DNA of 64,000 nucleotides from Ruminococcaceae bacterium UBA3753 (GCA_002372375.1 DFGJ01000041.1:1-64000), one strand, 5' to 3'. Positions 27,408 through 37,727 are shown, numbered from the stretch's first letter. Numbers and translations: made by a program. Notes: generated from the sequence alone by a model not told the origin.

Positions 27408-29009
27408 CTAAGTTTTACTAATTTCTTCAACTACTTCCTTAAATATAGGGCCACAATCTACTCCACCGCTTTCTATATCTTCTGCCAGAACTAATACACT
27501 ATACTTTGGGTTCTTTTCGGGGTAAAATCCAGCAAACCAGCCTTGTAATATACTTCTACCATCCTTTATTATTCCGGTTTGTGCAGTACTTGTTTTTGCA
27601 CACACTTTAATGTTATTTGGCTTACCCAATATCCCTGTTCCAGCTTCTGTGCACATAAGCATACCCTCCTTTATTTCTTTGATTGCGCTTTCTGAAACTA
27701 TCTTTTCACCCTTTTCTTTTTTAATTTTTTTTACGAAGGAAAATCCTTGGTCTATAAGGCCCTCTACTAAAGTGGGTTCTGTATACTCCCCGTTGCTAGC
27801 AATAGTGTTTATTAAAGCTATTATCTGCAGCGGCGTAACCATGAGTTTTCCTTGCCCAAAAGATATATTTGCAAGTTCATTTAAGTCTTTTAATTCATCT
27901 ATACTGGGGACGTAACCGTTTTTACTAACTATATCTTTTGCTAGTTCTGTGCTTTTACCAAATCCTAGATTTCCTATAAGATTATGGAACTTTTCTGTGT
28001 TGAGATATTTTGAAAAGTTTATAAAATATGTGTTGCAAGAATTACTTAAGGCTCTTTTTAAATCTTGTACACCATGGATCCTACAATTGGCACAATGAAA
28101 ACACGAATTACCTGCAACAACAGAACCCTCGCAGTTATAATTGTCAAGGCCATCTATGTTATCTTCTAAGAGGGCCATAGCTGTAACCAGTTTAAAAACA
28201 GAACCTGCATTATAAATTTGCAACGCTCTATTTAAAAAAGGGGAATCTTCTCTTTTTAAGTCGTTTTCTATGTTTTCAGGGTTAAAGTCCGGCATACTTG
28301 CAAGTCCTCGGATTTCACAATTCGGAACTTGAGTCACTATTATGACCCCCTTTTTCAAATGTTCTTTTGCTATTTTACTAATTTTTCTTTGTATTTTTTT
28401 ATCTATTGTTAAAACCACTCCGCCTGAGTGCCTGTAGATAGAGTCTTCCACAGATATAGATGGATCTTTAAAAAGTCTGCCTAAAGCATCTGTTCTATAA
28501 TTTATACTTAGAATACCTGTACAATCTTTTAAATAGTCGTTAAAACTTTTTTCTATTCCACTTATTCCTTCTCCACAGTTGTCTAAATATCCCAGTATAT
28601 GGGATAAAATATTCTCTTCTGAATATCGTTTTGGTATTTTAAATATTCTTAGTCCTTTAACATCTTTTATGTTGTTTTGTTTCTTAAGCTTTATACAAAA
28701 TGGTTTTCCTGAATTTAAGTTTGGTATATAACTTACCATCTCTTCTTGTGAGACAATCTTGCTGAGACTACTGCAAGCATCTATTGAGGGAAAAATTGCG
28801 CAATAGCTGTCGTTTAACTCGTTAACAAGAGGAATTTTATTACAGTCATAAATGTTTCCTCGGCAAGATCCTACCATTACACTGTAAGAACTATTTTTTA
28901 TTGCGGCTGTACTAAATGACTCGTTAAAAGACCAGTAGTATAATCTAAAAATCCCTGTGAATATTCCCAATAGAAGTATTATAAAAACAATAACAATGCG
29001 CTTTAACAA
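27408..29009 (-). CDS. Class B penicillin-binding protein (transpeptidase)
   Basis: The 533-residue membrane-anchored transpeptidase cross-links peptidoglycan during division or spore cortex synthesis (FtsI/SpoVD/PBP2 group). Features are an N-terminal membrane anchor (IVIVFIILLLGIFTGIF) and the pedestal motif RGNIYDCNKIPLV. The active-site motifs are SVFK (in NAGSVFKLVTAM, about residue 268), SCN (about 330) and KTSTAQTG (about 467). The third motif is usually KTG; here it is KTS. No PASTA domain follows, unlike many SpoVD proteins. The start is TTG at 29009, after AGGTGA. Confidence 0.92.
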   Translation of the reverse strand: MLKRIVIVFIILLLGIFTGIFRLYYWSFNESFSTAAIKNSSYSVMVGSCRGNIYDCNKIPLVNELNDSYCAIFPSIDACSSLSKIVSQEEMVSYIPNLNSGKPFCIKLKKQNNIKDVKGLRIFKIPKRYSEENILSHILGYLDNCGEGISGIEKSFNDYLKDCTGILSINYRTDALGRLFKDPSISVEDSIYRHSGGVVLTIDKKIQRKISKIAKEHLKKGVIIVTQVPNCEIRGLASMPDFNPENIENDLKREDSPFLNRALQIYNAGSVFKLVTAMALLEDNIDGLDNYNCEGSVVAGNSCFHCANCRIHGVQDLKRALSNSCNTYFINFSKYLNTEKFHNLIGNLGFGKSTELAKDIVSKNGYVPSIDELKDLNELANISFGQGKLMVTPLQIIALINTIASNGEYTEPTLVEGLIDQGFSFVKKIKKEKGEKIVSESAIKEIKEGMLMCTEAGTGILGKPNNIKVCAKTSTAQTGIIKDGRSILQGWFAGFYPEKNPKYSVLVLAEDIESGGVDCGPIFKEVVEEISKT

Positions 29010-29501
29010 ATAAAAATCACCTGCTAAATTTATTATTAGCAGAACAGTTTAGACTTATAAAAATAAGTCTTCTAGCAAAGGCGATTTTTCAGATGATTGC
29101 ATTTTTAAAAAAATATATGTAGTAATATTAAAAAAGAAGCGTAAAAAATGATATTTTTTTGTGGTATTATTCTGATTAATTTGAATTTGTAGCTTGATTT
29201 AGATTAGTAATATTAATGTAATATGAAAAATGGCCAAAACGATAAAATTACCAGCAAATTGATATTTAAATAACAAAGTGTAAAAAAATTCAAATTATTT
29301 TTTAGTAAAAAATAGTTGTTAGAATTTTAAAAATTGAATCCTATAAATTTATACTACCATTTTTACTTTAATTGTGTATAATATCAAATATTATCTTTAA
29401 AAACTATAGTAATTCTCGTCGAAAACTATAGTATCTCTGTTCCGGCGTTTTGATTTTTGGTGTACTTCACATAAGGATGTAAAAAGGTAGGAAAAGTATT
29501 T
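29010..29501. other. Divergent intergenic region upstream of the PBP gene and typA
   Basis: About 490 bp of very AT-rich DNA between two divergently transcribed genes. It must hold both promoters; I could not assign them with confidence. No gene is seen. Confidence 0.5.
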
Positions 29502-31316
29502 ATGAGTGAAAGATCAGATATAAGAAACATTGCTATTATAGCGCACGTTGACCACGGAAAAACGACTTTGGTAGATAAGCTTTTGACACAAAGTGGGCTT
29601 TTTAGAGAAAACGAAGCTGTTGCTGAAAGAATGATGGATAGCGGTGACCTTGAAAAGGAAAGAGGGATAACTATACTCTCTAAGAATACAGCAATAACGT
29701 ATAATGGCGTAAAGATAAATATCTTGGATACTCCTGGTCATGCTGATTTTGGAGGCGAGGTTGAACGTGTTTTAACAATGGTTGACGGTGTTTTGCTTTT
29801 GGTAGATGCTTTTGAAGGATGTATGCCTCAAACAAAGTTTGTTTTAAAAAAGGCGTTAGCTTTAAAGAAAAAACCTATAGTAGTTTTAAACAAGATAGAC
29901 AGACCAAGTGCAAGACCAAGTGAAGTAGTAGATGAAGTCTTAGATTTATTTATAGAACTTGGTGCTGACGAGGATCAGTTAGATTTTCCTGTAGTTTATG
30001 CCTCAGCAAAAGAGGGTTACGCTACTTTAGATTTATCACAAAAAAGTGAAAATATGAGACCTCTTTTAGACACGATTCTTTCTCAGGTTCCACCTCCTGT
30101 GGGTGAAATCGATGCTCCCCTTCAGGTGCTTTTTTCTAATATAGACTCGGATGATTATGTTGGCAGAATAGCTATAGGCAGAGTAGAAAGAGGAAAGCTA
30201 AAAACAGGGGACAATGCTGTTTTATGCAGAACTGACGGAACAACACCGAATGTTAGAATTACAAAACTTTATCAATTTCAAGGGCTTAAAAGAGTAGAGT
30301 GTAAAGATGCAAAAATGGGAGATTTAGTTTGTATTTCAGGGATACCGGATGTCAACATTGGCGAGACTTTATGCTCACCCGATAAAGTAGAAGCTTTACC
30401 TTTCGTTAAAATAGATGAGCCGACTGTTTCTATGGTATTTATGGTAAACAATAGTCCTTTTGCTGGAAAAGAAGGTAAGTATGTTACATCTAGAAATATT
30501 AGGGATAGGCTTTTTAAAGAGATAGAAACGAATGTTGCTATGAAGGTAGAAGAAACAGAAAATGCAGATAGCTTTAGGGTATCTGGCAGAGGGGAGTTAC
30601 ATCTTTCTATACTGATAGAAACTATGCGACGCGAAAATTTTGAATTTCAAGTGTCAAGACCTAGAGTTATATTAAAAGAAGAAAACGGTAAAAAGCTTGA
30701 GCCTGTAGAATTTTTAACTATAGAAGTCCCGACTGATTATGTTGGATCAGTTATGGAAAAATTAGGTGCTCGCAAAGCTGCTTTTGTTAATATGAGTACA
30801 AAAGGTGAAAATACAACTGTTTTGGAGTTTAGGATCCCTGCAAGATTTTTAATGGGATACAGAAGTGAATTTTTAACAGATACAAACGGCAATGGAATAA
30901 TGAACCATGTATTCGATGGCTACGAGGAATATAGAGGCGACTCACCTAGGAGAAATTATGGATCGTTGATAGCTTTTGAGACTGGCGAAAGTACTGCTTA
31001 TGGACTATATGCGGCTCAAGATAGGGGCAGACTTTTTATTGGTGCAGGAACCCCAGTTTACGAAGGTATGATAGTTGGTATGAACCCTAAAGCGGAAGAT
31101 CTAGTAGTTAATGTCTGCAAAAAGAAACATGTTTCTAATATGCGAGCAAGTGGATCGGATGAGGCTTTGCGGTTAGTACCTCATACAGTTTTGAGTTTAG
31201 AGCAATCCTTGGAATTTATCGCAGACGATGAACTTGTTGAAGTTACACCTAAAAATATTAGATTAAGAAAAGTATACTTGGATAAAAATCAAAGAAATAA
31301 GGCTAGGAAGAGATAA
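29502..31316 (+). CDS. typA: GTP-binding ribosome-associated factor TypA/BipA
   Basis: TypA is a translational GTPase that acts in ribosome assembly and stress. The 604-residue product has G1 AHVDHGKTT (about residue 14), a switch region RGITI, DTPGHADF and NKID, then an EF-G-like beta-barrel, a domain with FRVSGRGELHLSILIE, and the TypA-specific C-terminal domain ending [21 protein letters not shown] precedes the ATG. Length is normal. Its last 58 codons, followed by 7 bp, are repeated three more times in tandem directly downstream. Confidence 0.97.
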   Translation: MSERSDIRNIAIIAHVDHGKTTLVDKLLTQSGLFRENEAVAERMMDSGDLEKERGITILSKNTAITYNGVKINILDTPGHADFGGEVERVLTMVDGVLLLVDAFEGCMPQTKFVLKKALALKKKPIVVLNKIDRPSARPSEVVDEVLDLFIELGADEDQLDFPVVYASAKEGYATLDLSQKSENMRPLLDTILSQVPPPVGEIDAPLQVLFSNIDSDDYVGRIAIGRVERGKLKTGDNAVLCRTDGTTPNVRITKLYQFQGLKRVECKDAKMGDLVCISGIPDVNIGETLCSPDKVEALPFVKIDEPTVSMVFMVNNSPFAGKEGKYVTSRNIRDRLFKEIETNVAMKVEETENADSFRVSGRGELHLSILIETMRRENFEFQVSRPRVILKEENGKKLEPVEFLTIEVPTDYVGSVMEKLGARKAAFVNMSTKGENTTVLEFRIPARFLMGYRSEFLTDTNGNGIMNHVFDGYEEYRGDSPRRNYGSLIAFETGESTAYGLYAAQDRGRLFIGAGTPVYEGMIVGMNPKAEDLVVNVCKKKHVSNMRASGSDEALRLVPHTVLSLEQSLEFIADDELVEVTPKNIRLRKVYLDKNQRNKARKR

Positions 31317-31875
31317 AGCTAGTATGCAAGCAAGTGGCTCGGATGAAGCTTTGCGGTTAGTACCTCATACAGTTTTGAGTTTAGAGCAATCTTTGGAATT
31401 TATCGCAGACAATAAACTTGTTGAAGTTACACCTAAAAGTATTATATTAAGAAAAGTATACTTGGATAAAAGCCAGAGAAACAAGGCCAGAAAGAGATAA
31501 AGCTAATATGCGCGCAAGTGGATCGGATGAAGCTCTGCGGCTGGTACCTCACACAGTTTTAAGTTTAGAGCAATCCTTGGAATTTATCGCAGACGATGAA
31601 CTTGTTGAAGTTACACCTAAAAATATTAGATTAAGAAAAGTATACTTGGATAAAAATCAAAGAAATAAGGCTAGGAAGAGATAAAGCTAGTATGCAAGCA
31701 AGTGGATCGGATGAAGCTTTGCGGTTAGTACCTCACGCTGCTTTGAGTTTAGAGCAATCTTTGGAATTTATCGCAGATGATGAACTTGTTGAAGTTACAC
31801 CTAAAAATATTAGATTAAGAAAAGTATACTTGGATAAAAGCCAGAGAAACAAGGCCAGAAAGAGATAAAGCTAAG
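31140..31875 (+). repeat. typA: Four tandem 184-bp units made of the typA 3' end
   Basis: Unit starts are at ATG 31140 (inside typA), 31324, 31508 and 31692, exactly 184 bp apart with no indels. Each extra unit is a complete open frame of 58 codons plus stop (31324-31500, 31508-31684, 31692-31868). Unit 2 (31508) differs from the gene end at 7 positions, all silent. Units 1 and 3 share changes with each other (AGC CAG ... AAC ... GCC AGA), while unit 2 shares the gene's version, so the array alternates A-B-A-B as if a 368-bp dimer had been duplicated. No ribosome binding site precedes the internal ATGs (they follow AAAGCT plus 2-3 bases), so separate translation is doubtful. Confidence 0.97.
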
Positions 31876-32322
31876 TATTTGGCGGTGTGGTATATGTGCG
31901 TAAGTAATGCAAAAGTAGTCGAAAAGTTGTTTCAAAGGATTATTAGAAAATTGCCGCGCACTAAACCGTCCCTGGTTTTCTTTAAGTACTTTTTTTAAGT
32001 GACATCACAAAGATACAATAATATATGGTGGTAGGTATTGAACTTAAGTTTGCATTGGCGGACTTTTACGGTGGCAATTCTGAAACTAAATGAAAGATAC
32101 TCCATAAACTCCATTCTTTGTACACCTTTCTTTTGCTCTAATGCTAAATACTTAACTGCGCACATCAACTTTTAGCACTGCCTTTACAGTTTGAGAGCAA
32201 ATCGTGGTTCTGCTTTGGACCTATAAACGCTGAACAAAAAATTTCCTCCAGCACAAACGACATACGACGGTCTGATGTTACTTTTTATCTATTTCGCCGT
32301 CTTAATACTTTTGCATTAATTT
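31876..32322. other. Gene-free stretch after the typA array
   Basis: About 450 bp between convergent genes. I see no gene, repeat or clear terminator. Confidence 0.5.
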
Positions 32323-32784
32323 CTAGCAATCTGATGTGATCTGATGAAACATTTTCATCTCTTTTAAATATTCTTCAACTTCTATTTCAGCTAGATATTT
32401 TATATGTGTGCCTATATACTCCTTATATTTACTCACCGAGAATACCCTTTTACACGTCTTGCCTTTATTTTTTAGCAAGTACTTGTTTAAATCATTGGCA
32501 TTTGCAAAAATTTTATACGATTTTCTGCCTTTTGAATTCACTACTTCATAAATACTACAAGGTCTTTTATTAAGATAATCTGCCGTTCTAAGGTACAGTT
32601 TCGCTAAACTTAAGCCCTTAAACGGAAAGTTCCACCTATAAAGACCACGTTTGTCATCTTTATTTATACAAATACACCTACCACAAGTTCCACAAACATA
32701 TTGCAAGTGATTTTTCAAACACTCCCTAGCACCTAAAATTGGTGTAATCCGGCTTTTTTCGCTGTAGCACTCTTTGCAAGCCAT
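32323..32784 (-). CDS. Conserved hypothetical cysteine-rich protein of Clostridia
   Basis: The 153-residue product starts with a zinc-ribbon-like set of cysteines (MACKECY ... C-x11-C-G-x-C-G-R-C-I-C, about residues 3-35), followed by RWNFPFKGLSLAKLYLRTADY and a GRKSYKIFAN segment. I recall this pattern from conserved uncharacterised Clostridia proteins; no function is known to me. The cysteine pairs suggest a bound zinc ion. The start at 32784 is chosen because GGAAG lies just upstream and the extra residues of the longer frame are not part of the conserved pattern. Confidence 0.75.
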   Translation of the reverse strand: MACKECYSEKSRITPILGARECLKNHLQYVCGTCGRCICINKDDKRGLYRWNFPFKGLSLAKLYLRTADYLNKRPCSIYEVVNSKGRKSYKIFANANDLNKYLLKNKGKTCKRVFSVSKYKEYIGTHIKYLAEIEVEEYLKEMKMFHQITSDC

Positions 32785-33129
32785 AAATACTTCCAACGTA
32801 AAACAAAACTCGCCCGAGTTAAGTTTAGAAGGAAAAACTCTAGTTTACAATCTTTGATTTTACTTTTTCTACAAGCTGCAATTATTTTGTTTGAATCTGA
32901 CTCTCGAGAAAAATGTAGTTTATAAAATCATCAACATATTAAGCTATATTTTTTATAAAATGTTTCTCGTTTTTTAGAAGATTGCGAAAAATAACGTATT
33001 TATAAAACAGATTCAAACTTAGGTATAAACGTATAACTAAGCAAAGGCTTATAAGCTAAAAGTACATAAAGATTCATTTAACTTTTTTTAAATAGATTAT
33101 GAAGAGAAGATCACTGAAATTAAAGATTT
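32785..33129. other. Gene-free stretch
   Basis: About 345 bp of AT-rich DNA upstream of the cysteine-rich gene. No feature was recognised. Confidence 0.5.
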
Positions 33130-33348
33130 TTATGATGTTTTCAAAGAATTATCTTCACTCTTAAACAGTAAAGATATACACCAAATAGCACATAGAGTAA
33201 CTAAAGTATATACTATTCTGCTTCCTATCGCATTTTGACCGCCAAATATACTTGCAACTATGTCAAATTGAAATATTCCTACTGCTCCCCAATTAATACC
33301 ACCAATTATTAATACTATTAAGGCTAATCTATCTAAAAGGCCTTGCAT
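33130..33348 (-). CDS. DUF378 small membrane protein
   Basis: The 72-residue product has two membrane helices and the DUF378 hallmark GGINWGAVGIFQFDIVASIFGG early in the chain (written across two helices), ending with IVYTLVTLCAIW. The function of the family is unknown. GGAGGAAGAG precedes the ATG. Confidence 0.92.
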   Translation of the reverse strand: MQGLLDRLALIVLIIGGINWGAVGIFQFDIVASIFGGQNAIGSRIVYTLVTLCAIWCISLLFKSEDNSLKTS

Positions 33349-33936
33349 CTCTTCCTCCTTCTTAAATAAAGTTTCTCTAAAATTTATATTGCACTTTTTT
33401 GCTGCATTTATTCTATAAATGTTTTGTTTAGAAGACGTTTTGAGGTTAACAATAAAAGATAATTTTAGACCTTACTAAAATATAAAAATTATACAAAAAT
33501 GCTGGATTATAAAAACTAAATGTTAAGGGATGAAACGGTGTGAATTCAGAGGCATTGAGATGAGAAATTATTTAAAGGCAACCAATAACTTATAGAGATA
33601 GAAAGGTAGATTACAAGTTTATATCAAATAGATAGAATACTATTGTTTTAGCGTAATGACGGATTCTCTACAGTGAATAGGATAGTGTTTATATTTTTAA
33701 AATAATGCAAGGTAACCAATTATAAATTGTAGATAGGAAACTAAGCCAAAAAAGTTTTTTAATAAAAGAAATTTGTTTGTTAATTTGCAATATTAAAAAG
33801 AATTTCGCTTAAGTTTGTAGTCTGACACTTTTAAGCACTCCATTTCCGGCCTACTATTACTTTGGTTTGCGTGTTCTAAAAATTTAAATCTATGTATTCT
33901 GGATAAATTGTACTGTAATTCAAATCACTAAAAATA
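33349..33936. other. Gene-free stretch
   Basis: About 590 bp without a gene before the repeat units that flank sstT. No structure was recognised. Confidence 0.5.
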
Positions 33937-34546
33937 TTATTGTAAAAAATTCGGCAAAAGCGGTAACAAATACTTTAAACTGTTAACAAACAGATAGATA
34001 GGTACAAGTAAATTTAGAATTATTAGATACTTTAAGTTTGATTTTGACCTTTTTATGGTAGAATGCAAAGTAATACTAAGATTGGTATAAAAGCAATACT
34101 GCTTTATGTATAACCACTTTAATTCAGATTGGTAAAAATCCATTTTCAAAAAATAGTGTTATTGTAAAAAATTCAACAAAAGCGGCGGCGAATGCTCTAA
34201 ATCAATGAAAGATAGGTAGGTATAAGTAAGTTTAGAATTATTAGATTCTTTAAGTTTGACTTTAACCTTTTTATGGCGCAACGCAAAGTAATACTAAAAC
34301 TAGTATATAAGAGACACCGATTTATGTCTCACAACTTTAGTCCAGATTGGTAAAAATTCATCTTTAAGAAATAGTGTTATTGTAAAAAATTTAACAAAAA
34401 CGGCGGCGAATGCTCTAAATCAATGAAAGATAGGTAGATATAAGTAAGTTTAGAATTATTAGATTCTTTAAGTTTGATTTTAATATTTTAATGGCGTAAT
34501 GAAAAGTAATATTAAGCTCCATACGAAAACGATACTATTTTGTATT
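33937..34546. repeat. Three ~220-bp tandem units on the 3' side of sstT
   Basis: The block TGTAAAAAATT(C/T)...AAAAGCGG begins at about 33941, 34163 and 34381 (spacing 222 and 218). Each unit continues with AAGTTTAGAATTATTAGAT and CTTTAAGTTTGA. The third unit runs directly into the stop codon of sstT. The segment GATACTATTTTGTATTTC at the gene end resembles the corresponding part of the other units, so the array may contain degraded copies of the gene end. The 70-codon minus frame at 33937-34149 is repeat sequence without a ribosome binding site. Confidence 0.82.
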
Positions 34547-35728
34547 TCAAATTTGTTTTTCTATTCTTTCTTTGTATTCAGCAGTTGCCGTCAAGATGAC
34601 ACCGCCACTTGAATTTACGGCTGTCTCAACGGCATCTTGGACTGTGCCTATAATGAACCCTACACCGACCATCTGCATAGCAACATCATTACTGATATTA
34701 AAAAGCGAACAAGTCATTGGAATTAATAACAAAGATCCTCCTGCTACACCAGAAGCACCACAAGCGCCTACAGTAGAGAAAATGCACAGCAGCAATGACG
34801 TAGGAGTATCTACAAGTACACCAAGAGTATTGCAAAGAGTTAAAGTCATTATAGAGATAGTTACAGCAGCAGCGTTTGTACTTATTGTCGCACCTAGAGG
34901 GATACTTACAGAATAAAAATCTTTATCTAGACCCAATTTTTCACAAAGCCTTATGTTAATAGGTATATTAGCTGCTGAACTTCTTGTGAAAAATGCTGTA
35001 ACGCCACTTTCTTTGAAACATTTAAAAATTAAGGGGTAAGGGTTTTTCTTCAAAACTGTAAAAACTATCAACGGCTCTATAACTAATGCACAAAACAACA
35101 TACAACCAACCAAGAGTATCAATAATCTTCCGTAATCCCGAAAAATAGAAATACCACTCTCAGTTATAAAAGTATACGTAAGTCCAAGTACTCCAAAAGG
35201 TGCTAAACCAATTATTGCACTAACGGCTTTAGACACTGCTTCTGCCAATCCAGATATCACATCTATAACTTTTTGATTTTTTACTTTTTTTATACAAACG
35301 CCAAAAACTGCTGCCCAAAATAAAATACCTAGGTAATTTGCCTTGGCAATAGACTCAACAGGATTGGCGACAGCACTGGTAACTAAATTTTTTAAAACAT
35401 CAAGTATACCGCCCACTTGAGACACTTGCGTCGAGCCAGAAAGCATTATTTTTACTGGAAAAATTAGATTACCACAGACGGAAACTATAGAAGCTAAAAA
35501 AGTGTTAAGAATGAAAAGAAATATCACCATTTTAAATCGGCTGCTGATACTGTTGCTTGATTTTGCAAGAGCTGAACAGATCAAAATAAATGCAAGAATA
35601 GGTGCCATAGATTTCATGGCACCTACAAAAACTGTTCCCAATACACTTAATACAGAAAAACCCGGAACAAAAATACCTAAAACACAACCAACTACAAGTC
35701 CTACCACCACTTTAAGTATAAGACTCAT
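34547..35728 (-). CDS. sstT: Serine/threonine:sodium symporter SstT
   Basis: SstT takes up serine and threonine with Na+. The 393-residue product has about eight membrane segments with the dicarboxylate/amino acid:cation symporter fold. Typical motifs are TRSSAANIPINI, VSIPLGATISTNAAA and VGACGASGVAGGSLLLIPMTCSL. The start is ATG at 35728, one base after the thrS stop; the longer frame to 35779 would overlap thrS. Coupling of a threonine carrier to threonyl-tRNA synthetase makes metabolic sense and suggests dependence on imported threonine. Confidence 0.95.
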   Translation of the reverse strand: MSLILKVVVGLVVGCVLGIFVPGFSVLSVLGTVFVGAMKSMAPILAFILICSALAKSSNSISSRFKMVIFLFILNTFLASIVSVCGNLIFPVKIMLSGSTQVSQVGGILDVLKNLVTSAVANPVESIAKANYLGILFWAAVFGVCIKKVKNQKVIDVISGLAEAVSKAVSAIIGLAPFGVLGLTYTFITESGISIFRDYGRLLILLVGCMLFCALVIEPLIVFTVLKKNPYPLIFKCFKESGVTAFFTRSSAANIPINIRLCEKLGLDKDFYSVSIPLGATISTNAAAVTISIMTLTLCNTLGVLVDTPTSLLLCIFSTVGACGASGVAGGSLLLIPMTCSLFNISNDVAMQMVGVGFIIGTVQDAVETAVNSSGGVILTATAEYKERIEKQI

Positions 35729-35729
35729 T

Positions 35730-37727
35730 TTATTCCATTTTTCTATTATGTAATTCACGGTCAAAAAAATCCTCCGCAACTGTAATTTTATTTAGTTTAT
35801 TAGCGGTTTCATACCTCATTTTACCGCACAGCCTATCCAATGTAGTGGTCCATGCGGTGTTGGTAGTTCGAGTATCACCAAAGTTATAGTTGTGATTCCT
35901 AACAGAAATAGTCCCCGTACTCTTTTCTTTTTCTCCAACGATCAACATGTATGGCACCTTTCTTAATTCTGCTTCACGAATTTTTTTACTAATTTTTTCA
36001 TCACTATAGTCCACTTTTGACCTTATACCTTTTGAACACAAAATATTATTCAAATTTCCAGCGTAATCTGAAAATTTCTCACTTATCGGCAAAACTATGG
36101 CTTGAATAGGTGCCAGCCAAAGTGGAAAATTGCCAGCAAAATGCTCTGTTAAAATTCCAATAAATCGCTCTACACTACCAAAAATTACTCTATGAATCAT
36201 AACTGGTCTGTGCTTAGCACCATCTTCACCAACGTAAGTCAAGTCAAATCTTTCTGGCAGCTGAAAATCTAACTGTATAGTCCCACATTGCCACGTTCTA
36301 CCTATACTGTCTTTAAGATGAAAATCAATCTTCGGCCCATAAAACGCACCGTCACCTTCATTAATTTTATAATCTTTGCCATTTTTTTTAAGAGCTGCCT
36401 TCAAGGCATCCGTAGCTTTGTTCCACTGTTCATCAGTGCCCATAGAATTTTCAGGTTTTGTTGAAAGCTCTATAAAGTACTCAAAACCAAAAGTAGAGTA
36501 GAACTTGTCTATCAACCTAATTACACCTAAAATTTCAGACTCTATTTGATCTTCTGTCATAAAAATATGGGCATCATCCTGCGTGAAGCAACGCACCCGC
36601 ATAAGGCCGTGCAGAGTGCCGGAAAGCTCATGTCTATGAACTAGACCAAGCTCTGCCACTCTTTCAGGTAGGTCTTTATAGGAATGCATCTTATTTTTAT
36701 AAACAAGCATTCCGCCCGGACAATTCATCGGTTTTATGGCATAATCTTCATCGTCTATAACCGTCGTGTACATATTCTCCCTGTAATGATCCCAATGCCC
36801 TGACCGAACCCACAAATCCTTATTCAAAATCATAGGCGTCGTGATCTCAACGTAGCCCGCTTTTTCATGTTCCTCACGCCAAAAATTTATAAGCTCGTTT
36901 CTAATTATCATGCCATTTGGTAAAAAAAATGGAAAACCTTGTCCTTCTTCAAATAAGGTAAAAAGTTCTAATTCTTTCCCTAATTTTCTATGATCGCGTT
37001 TTTTTGCCTCTTCGAGCATATTTAAATAGTTATTCAATTCATCTTTGCTGGGAAAAGAAATGCCATAAATTCTTGTCAACATTTTTCCCCTGGAGTCGCC
37101 ACGCCAGTAAGCACCCGTACAACTTAACAGTTTAAATGCCCTAACCATCCCTGTAGAGAATAAATGCGTTCCACCACAAAGATCTGTAAATTCCCCCTGC
37201 GTACGAAAAATAACCTCACTGTTTCCTCTCTTTTTTAGGTCATCTATAAGTTCTACTTTGTACGTCTGTTCTTTATTCTGCATATAAACTCTGGCTTCTT
37301 CAACTGATAAAACTCTGCGCTCAACCGGAAGGTTTTCCTTAACGATTTTTTTCATTTCCTTCTCAATTTTCGGTAAATCATCTGCTGTAATTGGCACATC
37401 AGTGTCAAAGTCATAATAAAACCCAGATTCAATTGCAGGCCCTATGGCAAATTTCACATTTTTAAAAAGTCTACCCACAGCTTGAGCCATTATATGCGCT
37501 GTTGTGTGCCAAAAGGTTTTTTTCGCATCCAAGCAATCATCAAAACTAAAAAACTCTACTGTGCAGTCCTTTTCTATAGTGCAGCGCAAATCTTTTAAAA
37601 CGCCGTCTACCTTAGCAACACAAGTATCTTTGATATTCTCTTTTTCAAGAAGTTTCAAAATTTCAAAAAGTGACGTACCTTCAGCATATTGACGTACAGA
37701 ACCATCTTTAAATTTAATATCTAACAT
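35730..37727 (-). CDS. thrS: Threonyl-tRNA synthetase
   Basis: The 665-residue class II synthetase charges tRNA-Thr. Domains in order are TGS (residues 1-60), the editing/SAD domain with HTTAHIMAQAV and CGGTH, the class II core with MNCPGG (about residue 312), motif 2 RHELSGTLHGLMRVR and RCFTQDDAHIF, and the C-terminal anticodon-binding domain with KIREAELRKVPYMLIVGEKE. The start at ATG 37727 begins the TGS domain. It forms a tight operon with sstT. A possible but degraded T-box-like GGGTGGTCCG lies upstream (about 37790), discussed under rejected items. Confidence 0.97.
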   Translation of the reverse strand: MLDIKFKDGSVRQYAEGTSLFEILKLLEKENIKDTCVAKVDGVLKDLRCTIEKDCTVEFFSFDDCLDAKKTFWHTTAHIMAQAVGRLFKNVKFAIGPAIESGFYYDFDTDVPITADDLPKIEKEMKKIVKENLPVERRVLSVEEARVYMQNKEQTYKVELIDDLKKRGNSEVIFRTQGEFTDLCGGTHLFSTGMVRAFKLLSCTGAYWRGDSRGKMLTRIYGISFPSKDELNNYLNMLEEAKKRDHRKLGKELELFTLFEEGQGFPFFLPNGMIIRNELINFWREEHEKAGYVEITTPMILNKDLWVRSGHWDHYRENMYTTVIDDEDYAIKPMNCPGGMLVYKNKMHSYKDLPERVAELGLVHRHELSGTLHGLMRVRCFTQDDAHIFMTEDQIESEILGVIRLIDKFYSTFGFEYFIELSTKPENSMGTDEQWNKATDALKAALKKNGKDYKINEGDGAFYGPKIDFHLKDSIGRTWQCGTIQLDFQLPERFDLTYVGEDGAKHRPVMIHRVIFGSVERFIGILTEHFAGNFPLWLAPIQAIVLPISEKFSDYAGNLNNILCSKGIRSKVDYSDEKISKKIREAELRKVPYMLIVGEKEKSTGTISVRNHNYNFGDTRTTNTAWTTTLDRLCGKMRYETANKLNKITVAEDFFDRELHNRKME

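Noticed and set aside
31324..31868. Three independent small genes made from the typA end
   Set aside because: Each copy is an open 58-codon frame with ATG, but no ribosome binding site precedes the ATGs and they correspond to internal typA residues. Treated as a repeat array instead.
33937..34149. 70-codon frame in the repeat next to sstT
   Set aside because: It is part of a 220-bp repeat and is not kept open in the other units.
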